In this document: positions 56,095-64,000 of the stretch, piece after piece | Position numbering within the stretch: position 1 is the first letter of the stretch | Layout: each line of letters starts with the position of its first letter | Source: Spinacia oleracea | Taxonomy: Eukaryota; Streptophyta; Magnoliopsida; Caryophyllales; Amaranthaceae | Direction of reading: 5' to 3' | Assembly (NCBI RefSeq): GCF_020520425.1 | Contig: NC_079489.1 | Span: 18,066,001 to 18,130,000 of the forward strand | DNA length: 64,000 nucleotides | Notes under the pieces: generated by a model | Database searches by the model: none | What the model was told of the DNA's origin: nothing | What the model saw: only the letters and a program-made list of their open reading frames with translations | Program-made: the position numbers and the translations under genes

Positions 56095-56490
56095 AGCAGT
56101 GAAAGCCCTTCGTGGTTAGTAATCTTGCCGGCAATTACGTGAAGCGTATGGTGTCCTTTTTACGCCCTTGTTAGTCTCTTGTTGGATGTAGCTTACTGTT
56201 TCGGATGGTGTTGCTAGACCTTACTGTTTGTGATCTTCCCGTTGGTTGCTGAGATAACTAGGATTGATAAATGTTACCCTGGTTTTATTATGACCACATT
56301 ATTCTAGCTTCTTACCTCCTTTTTTGTATTGTATTGAGTAGTGGGTAGCATGTGCTACAATGCTAGTACTCATCAATTAGAACTTGGCTTACAAGATCTG
56401 AATAAATTTATAAAGTTTGTTTGAGCCAGATGAACAAATGCTGTTTGTGTAGACTATTCTTATTTTCTAGGTAAGTTCAAATTCAATTAT
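56095..56490. other. 3' flank of mL43
   Basis: Likely 3' UTR, with no other gene. Confidence 0.4.
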
Positions 56491-56496
56491 GAAGTA

Positions 56497-56728
56497 CTTC
56501 CTTCGTTTTCTTTGACTTCGACTTTTTACGTTTGTCGATGCATGACTTTAGCCATTGCTCGTAATATTGTCAGTTATAAATAAGTAAAAGTGGAGTATTT
56601 TGAAAATGTACATTAAGACAAATCTAACAGCACCCTACATGATTACATATTTCCTTCACAAAGCACTATTACTATTAAAGAAAGTTTGTGAATAGTGCAA
56701 AAAGTCAAATTGTTGCGAGTAAAACAGA
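56497..56728. mobile_element. Decayed Stowaway-like MITE
   Basis: CTTCCTTCGTTTTCTTTGAC with GACTTTTTACG on the left and GCAAAAAGTCAAATTG on the right form imperfect inverted repeats. The outer right end is eroded. Confidence 0.45.
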
Positions 56729-57127
56729 ACAGAAAATAAGCATACCACTAAAACGGTCAATGCTCTTTAATCCATTGACCATGACATGAGGCAATCAGAC
56801 TCTCACGTACTCTCAGATGCATTGCAAAACTTTGACGACCTGAAAGTGTTCTCAAGCGTCAGCCAGCCAGGGTATTATTGAGTGCAACGCGCACAGAAAA
56901 GGCTTGGGCAGACAGACAGCCAGGGACCAGGGTACTAGTGGGTGCCACCGCTAGTTGAAGCCATAGCCATAGCCCTAGCCCTACTAATGATTTGTAAAAT
57001 GAACCTAGCATAATGAACTGCAACAGGTCCCCAAATGCATGTATCCATCGACAGCAAACTCGGCATTTGGCAGTAACTTAGCAGAAGCAAGTACAACAAT
57101 GGTTACCAGAACATGATATACAGTCAT

Positions 57128-57153
57128 GGGGGGGGAGGGGGGGGGGGGGGGGG
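57128..57153 (+). repeat. Poly(G) run
   Basis: Eight G, one A, then 17 G. Long G runs are rare in plant DNA. It could form a G-quadruplex, and its exact length is prone to sequencing error. Confidence 0.8.
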
Positions 57154-57580
57154 AACTGAGGTTAAAGGAAAGAAACTGGAACAATTACATAATAATAATC
57201 TTTAGTACAGCATGATGGACTTTAGCCTCTAGGGAAGGGCTGTTACTCAAAATCCCTTAGTCGTCATACTTGCTTATTTGACCATGTGTTAGCCTCACAT
57301 TCGCAACTGCTTAAAATGTAAGACTTGATAAAGATTATACAAAGTCAAAATGATCTTTTTAGTAAAGTGGCAGAGATCTGAGTGATACATTTCACCTAGT
57401 CTTTAATAGTGTACATCAGTATGACACTCGAAACTTAAATAGTTCACACCCAAAATTGTGCTGCTATTGGTGAAAACCAATCCTCCTGAGCCTGCATTTT
57501 AGGGACTTGGTGAAAACCAATCTCCGCCGCATGCCATACATAAACATTAAAATTAACATTAACATTAACCCAGCACTTGA

Positions 57581-60500
57581 TCAAGGGTTGCTGCCAGAAC
57601 CCTCAGCTGCTTTCTTTTCCCGCTGTTTTTCTCGCTTTTTCTTGTTTTTCAAAGCATTTTTGCTCATTTCCCTGTGTAATCATGGATATCACATTCAAGT
57701 AAGTTGTAAAAGAGGGGAGAAAAGTTGAATCTTGAAAGAAGAAAAAAAAATCAGCACTTACTGTGTATCCATTCCTCCAAGTAGCTGCCAGATTAAAAAC
57801 AGAAATGAGTTATAAACTGGTTTATGTAAGTTTGACTACTTTATTTCAGATTCCGACTACATTCCATCTATGCAATATGATTAAACCATAAGTGCAAGTC
57901 TGCGATGTTTTGCACGCCTTAATGCATAAATGAAAAACATCACAGACTTGCCTTCCATTCCATGTCATAGTAAAGGTGACACCGAGATTAATTATTGAGC
58001 ATGAGAAACCACTTATGTATTATATTCAACTCTAACATCAATATCCTCCTTGCAACAAATACATAATAATAAGTGTATAGGAAATGGACCAGCACAAGAT
58101 CAAATTATTCAAAATGGCTTATCACCCACAGAAACAGCAAATATCTTGAAAGGAATTAGATGTCAGTGGATTGCCTGTTTAAAAATAATGGAATGTTTGC
58201 TCAATAAACCACACAGCATCAATGCATCATAATTCAAATAAACAAAAATGTCGCAGAATTATATTTACACCAACTCCATGCAAAAGGCAGGAAATGAAAA
58301 ACTAGCCGATGAGGAGACAAATATGACCTGAGTGTCGAATTGAATATGACCCTTATTTATTACTTCTTGTCTACATTATATTACACATTTAAATTTTCAA
58401 AACATGTTGTGGATTTTGTCATTCTGCTCAATGCCATGCCAACATTGGAAATTTCTGGATGTCATAAAACAAACATTTATAGCATTGAAATTTAAAAAGA
58501 TATAGAAGGTTCTCTAGAACAAGCTATACCAACCATTTAGGTTGATTCTATCAAAATTCAAAAGATAATCAACTGGAAATATTAGTGTTCAGTACTAGGT
58601 AGCTGGAATATACCTCTGCCTTGACAGAAGCTGCTTGCTTAGCATGAGGAGGTCGATATGCAGAAGGTTTCTGTGGAAGATTTGTTGGGTTGGCTTTTGT
58701 AGCATTCTGGGAAGGTTTCGACCCTTGTCCTACAAGAAGAAGATCTCATCACTCAAACAACAGTATTTTTATGAAGATATATGTTCTGAATAAGCTGCAG
58801 ATATGAGAGCAAGGAACCTTGTGATTTGGTTTCCTCAATCTTCAATGAACCAACAGACTTCACAAGTTCAGCAATATCACCAAACCTGTCTGCTGATTCT
58901 GGTTTCCAATCAGCCTGAGTTTGATAGCAGAAAACAATGAATATGAAACCACGATGTGACACAAAACGAAACATAAGAAGAGTAAATATGTGTCACACTA
59001 ACCTGGAACAACTTGTCGAACATCTTCTTGTAATACAATGATCCATTGTGGTGAAAAATCTTAATCCTACATTATGCCGAAGTATGTATGATCAATTACT
59101 TATTTACTTCCACCCAAACGTAAGAGAAAGATTTGCTAAACCCTTGAAAATAGAACTGACCAATCACCTCGAATTATTGTTCTCCAATTGCGATACTTAT
59201 ATAGAACTTTTTGGAGTCAATTTTCCACAAGTTTTATCATAAATTCTAAATGTTTTGCAAAGATAATGAATTTGTGAATGTGAAAGTATTGATCCATGTT
59301 TTAGAGGAAAGATAAAATTACTATAGAAATGGTAAAATATGCATATGGCAGTGGCCAGAAAAAAATACATGCACTCATCACTTTAGATGTCATATTCAAC
59401 ACCATTTTTAGAGAAAGGGAAGGAAGCATTGAAAGCAAATTTGTTCAAATGAGGGACAGTAATAGTTTTACAGACAATAACGTAATAGCAGGAAAGTATT
59501 ATCGTGATCAGCCGAGAAAAACAATTAAATGCGCATATGATATCACATACCTCATCACGGAGTAATTACTCTAAACAGAGAATAGACAGCTTACAAATAA
59601 ATAAGACACGGTTAACAGAAAATCCAAAAAAATGTGGCCAACATGCAAGTCTCTCTCTCACTCCTCACACTACCCACCTTTCGGAACACAAAAACTTGGA
59701 TAACGAAACCTTGAACTTTCATGTCGACAAAATAGAAATAGCAGCATTTCTCAGATTTAGGCTTTGTTATGTTCACCTTAATTCCATTTATTTCAGTAAA
59801 AGCAAGTTTATATAAGTGTAGATAAGATAAATTCACGAAAAATAAGGGTTGGTCAAGTACAATTTATAACTAAAAAATAAGTGTTGATAAGTTCAGATAA
59901 GATAAATTCAGAAAAATAAGTGAAAATCAGGTGAATAGAACGCACCCTAAATCATGATATTTTCTATAGGAACTTAAAGATGACTTGTTACATTTTGGTA
60001 ATCAACAGCATCACTTAAGATCACATTCACAGGTTCATGATGAAAATTCATAATCCATTATAACTCATAAGGGGAAAAGAAAAAGAAAAAAAAAAAGCAT
60101 ACCCATTATCAATCTGACGTCTTGGTGCCGTTGAAGCGGTCATAAAGAAGCAGCCATTAGGCGACCATTCACTAATAACCGACCACTCGGCTTTAGTTGT
60201 TCCAAGCTGCTTTTTCTCTGTGCAATCCCAGAAAGCCTGAAACACTCTCAAAGGTCCATCAAAAAAATTTAAGATAGAATCATGCAGTTGTCTAAGAAAG
60301 CACATGGCCAGATCAATCATCCTTGACTACATTTAGCCTTGAGTCAAATGAAGGCCATTCATGCCTATCAAAAACTACACAATTTCCTGGGACCTATTTC
60401 ACAAATACTCTACTATATTGCAGGAAATATGAATTACATCCCCTTAAAAACAAGCCTGTTATAGAAACAGTTAAGGAACTTAGTGCTTATGGAAACCTAT

Positions 60501-63500
60501 AACAGTTCAAACTATGAGATCGCATAGACTTCAAGAATCAAATTGCAACCATGCGGAGAAGAAAGGTACATCTAATTTTAGGCTATAGCTTCCAGGACTC
60601 CAAGATCACTATCATCACAGATTCACAGGCTGATAGTAATCTACTAAGTTTACCACTGACATGGTCTCTTACAAGGAAGAATAACTTGCACGCAAATGAC
60701 AAAATCACCCCAAAATTACAGTTTTTCACAAGAATAACCTTCTTTTACACAAAACCAACTATAACTCAGAAATTTATGCAGTCTTCCAGCCATTATGGGT
60801 GGCTTTGTCCAGTTTTAGGTTAAAAAGAATAAAAAGATTATGGTTGTTGAAGAAACTTATAACTGGTCGCGGGTTTGGTGTGAATACAATTGTGATTAGA
60901 TGTGTGCATCATCTTAAGGTATGTCTTTCCAACTAATGACACGGAAGACTACAAACTGCACAAATCACCAGACCCTAATCAGGCAAAGAGTATAATAATA
61001 TGTTTACCAAACAAAAGGATGTGAGTTGTGACAAATGATTAAACCTAAAAAGAGAACCTTGTGAAAGAAAAATTTCTGGTCACAAACAGTATTCTAACAG
61101 GGGCAACTGGCAAAGCAGCATTAAAGATGGGCATTTGGGAGGCATGTACCATCATATATCAGATGACAACAAGAACAACAACAATCACCCAGTCCTGTAC
61201 CTAAATTTCAGATATATGCACCATTACCACTAACAAGCAGAAGCATACAATTATCAACAGCTGTTGGGTAAATTAACTATATACTTCGTATAAAAACTAA
61301 TTAAGGGAAAGCCAATTCAACATACCATATCACCAGGTAAGTTTCCGAAACCAGCCAAGCACAAAACTGTATGAGAGGATTCAAGGATATTAACATGAAT
61401 AAAGAAGAATACAACTAAAAGAGGGGGAGAGGGGATATGAAGAATATAAATGATAAAAATGCGGGTGCATCAACTCTTCTAAGGATACATCTTCCCTTGG
61501 GATTCCATTTGATGGTGTTGTACGGGCCTGAGCCAAGCTCAAGAAGGGGATTGCACTTCCTGTCGAACACTGTAGCTTTAGCAGGCATAACTAGAGTCAA
61601 GTTAAGGAAAAGCAACATCAAAAAATGATAAGAATGTTAAAATAAACCACTGTCATATTTAGCCTTTATATGAACAACCCTCAATCCACATAAACAACTC
61701 TGAAGTTAGAAACTAATTAATCACACACACGTGACACACCCCATCTGAGCCATTGGGCATATCATGGAAGCTGTAGTGGGGGAAAAAGAATGGAATATCA
61801 TTTTCATGGACAACTTTAAAGTACATCATCCTTAGATCCAATGAAAGGATACATCCATAGACAACAGCAAATTCTGAACCAGTGCAGGACCACTGAACAT
61901 CATGAATGGGTCCCTCCTTGCCTGTTGATGAACTGAACTAATCAGAAATGTTAAAAGAGTAATCATAATTCAAAGTTTCAAACCATATACATCATGGTCA
62001 CATACGAAGAGGTACAAGTCCTTCATGAGCTCCATCGGTTGTCAAATAACTTAATTTTGACTCTCCATAATAACTCTGGTTGGTTTTGTCAACATCTGCT
62101 TGAGCCACAGCTAGAAGACCAGTAGAACCATAATTCCAATGTAATTGCACAGTTGAACAACGGAAGAAACTGCGTCGGGCAAGAGGCTGGTTAGAGGCAT
62201 CGCTTCCACAGGCAAATATCTGGACACTTGCAGGAACTCCCTAAAAAGAACATCAGTGGGAGAAGGAACTCATTTACACAAGAAGACTATCTGGTAGGGG
62301 TAAAAATGCTCAACAAGTAAAACAAGTTGGCCTTCAAAAATCTATTTTATACACTTAGAGACTGCCTTTTCTCATAGGGTACAGCATCAAAAGGAATATA
62401 TTACGAACTTTTTACAGTTGAGGCCCCTTTTCTATAACCCCGTTGATTCTATGCAGCAATCTAACATAGATATCTTCTCGGTTCAAACATAGTGACCAGT
62501 AAACTCATAAAAATATGTAAGTACTAAGTAATCGTTTGCTTCAAGTGTAGAAGTTTGTTCAAATGCCAACCTACTAACCAGGCTGCAGCTTACAGCCTAC
62601 AGCCTACAGGTCAGGAAGAAAGCACGAACATCTGTAATATAACAAGCATGCTGACATTCTGAAAGTTCATCTTGACCAAATATATTTACATTGAGATGAG
62701 ATGGAGGCCCAATTCAAATAGACCAACCTTGGATTCAGGAACAAACGTAGCAACATGTGAACCAGGCAACTTGGAAAGTTGAACTGCCGCTACTCCTGGG
62801 ACTTTGAGGCGAGATACAAATCCTTTAGAGAAATCAGCAGGATCAAAAAACTGTATTTCATTTGTGGCAAGCCGAGATGCAGCAGCTTCATCAGAGCTGA
62901 ACCGAATAGAAGGCCTGGAGACAGATCACAAACATTTACACTGGGAGTACAAATGTTTAACAAGACTTGAAAAAGAAAATAAAACTATGTACCAAAAAAA
63001 CTATCACTTCCATCATCCTATACAAGTTATTCAATAATTATCTTAATTTGTTGCCCCATGAGACCATGACCCCCATCCCTTTTTTGTCTGAATAGAAAGA
63101 ACTAAATTCTAAGATATATAATAAATCACAAGATCCATTAGACTGATTCCAGAAGAAATGTCGGAAAATAGAGAACATAGACTATTGAAAGAGAGGGGAA
63201 AATGATAACAGAGCATCGTCCATCATGATAAATCAAGAGATTCCTCTACCTAGTCAAAAGAACAGGAAAAAAATCATCTCGGATATCCTTACATAGCCTG
63301 ATATCCTGATGCTTCTGCAAAAGTAAAATTTAGCCAACAGACTTCTGCCTCAAATAGATTCATGGGAAAGGAAAGGGAAGAATAATTTCGGATGTATGAA
63401 AATGAAAAATAAAATTAGAAACAATCAAATGCACAAAATCGAATCAAGAATAAGTCCAGACTTCCGAATATATATTGAAGTAACTTCAAGTGTATCATAC

Positions 63501-63999
63501 ATACCATGTTGTTTTACTCATATTCTTTTGAGAAAAGTTATACACAGAAGCACCAGTCTCTACACTCCATAAGTTCACATTTTTCTCCTGAGGTGACGAT
63601 TGTTTCTGAAATGTCTGAAGGTAAGTCCCACGGGGAGATAAATTTGCAGCAGCAAAGTTTGGAACTTGAAATGATCTGATCTCCTTGTAGGTCTTACAAT
63701 CATATATACTGATAATGCTGTCAGGTTTAATCACCATTAGCCTAGATCCATCTTCAGTAAATGTGGCACTGGCGCAAGGAACTTTAGGCATCTTGGTATT
63801 TGGTTGACCATTTTCGAAAGGCGGACCAGTCCAAATGGAAAATCCTTCTTGGTCTCGAACTAAAAGGAAAATCAACAACAAATTTCAGTACCTGAGCTCC
63901 TTCAAATTCCATCTATGAAATCATCCTTAAGCATAAGCAATAATCAGCGAGATACACACCTAAAATATCCAAAGATGGTGAAGCAACTGCAGCTGCCAT
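57581..63999 (-). CDS. Eukaryotic translation initiation factor 2A (eIF2A)
   Basis: Thirteen exons on the minus strand: 63999-63960, 63859-63505, 62914-62728, 62240-62006, 61921-61853, 61590-61489, 61366-61326, 60236-60103, 59066-59003, 58914-58818, 58729-58614, 57784-57762 and 57671-57581. All have GT-AG borders and compatible phases. Total 1,554 nt, 517 aa. The N-terminal part (about 1-420) forms the WD-type beta-propeller seen in eIF2A: GFSIWTGPPF, SPRGTYLQTFQK, EKNVNLW, KWNPKGRFLCLAGFGNLPGDMAFWD and SEWSPNG. A Pro/Gln/Ala-rich linker and a Lys/Glu/Arg-rich tail (KNALKNKKKREKQREKKAAEG) follow. By family knowledge eIF2A acts in the cytosol and can deliver initiator tRNA in a GTP-independent way. 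The start codon lies one base inside the window edge, so the promoter is outside. Exon 12 is a 23-nt microexon. Looks intact. Confidence 0.93.
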
Positions 64000-64000
64000 T

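Noticed and set aside
59048-59815. Plus-strand ORFs inside eIF2A introns
   Set aside because: They overlap a well-supported gene on the other strand and have no recognisable domain.

Overview
This window is nuclear DNA of a flowering plant, most likely a eudicot. The evidence is split genes with GT-AG introns, plant-only gene families (a ZmPK1-type lectin receptor kinase, an ACHT-type thioredoxin) and a dense load of plant transposons (Stowaway MITEs, CACTA, hAT, Helitron, L1-type LINE and Ty3/gypsy LTR elements). The exact order cannot be fixed from sequence alone. All similarity statements come from memory of the families; no search was run.

Layout. 0-4.5 kb holds an intronless G-type lectin receptor kinase (+), a degenerate intron-bearing elongator tRNA-Met (-) and an intronless pseudokinase (-). 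5-9.6 kb is transposon-built: two Stowaway MITEs flank an inverted repeat, followed by a 3.15-kb foldback element with long arms, a core of palindromic modules, a CACTA element inserted in one arm and a MITE inserted in the CACTA. At 10.35-10.99 kb is an intronless gene for a secreted collagen-like Gly-X-Y protein, which is unusual for a plant. 11-19.5 kb holds MITEs, a truncated LTR element with a 2.79-kb LTR, a Helitron end and an hAT element rich in GGGTC. 19.99-29.96 kb is a complete LTR retrotransposon with two near-identical 2,770-bp LTRs and a TTTCC target duplication, but a badly broken coding interior. 30-35 kb holds tRNA-like SINE heads, an LTR fragment and a small Helitron.

The right half is gene-rich. 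A four-exon chloroplast ACHT-type thioredoxin (+) is followed by two tandem six-exon HAD phosphatases of the glycerol-3-phosphatase type (-). Then come a three-exon mitochondrial ribosomal protein mL43 (+) and a 13-exon eIF2A (-) whose start codon lies one base from the window end. Exon phases were checked by adding lengths: 292, 270, 309, 119 and 517 aa, all with closed frames.

The genes do not form one pathway. The last two both serve translation (mitochondrial ribosome and cytosolic initiation) and are tail to tail. The phosphatase pair is a recent segmental duplication that differs in a LINE within an intron, a MITE just past a stop codon and the reading frame of the N-terminal targeting region. 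The most unusual signals are the collagen-like gene, the 23-bp LTR repeats whose two half-sites vary together so that each unit stays a hairpin, and the contrast between identical LTRs and a ruined interior in the 10-kb element.
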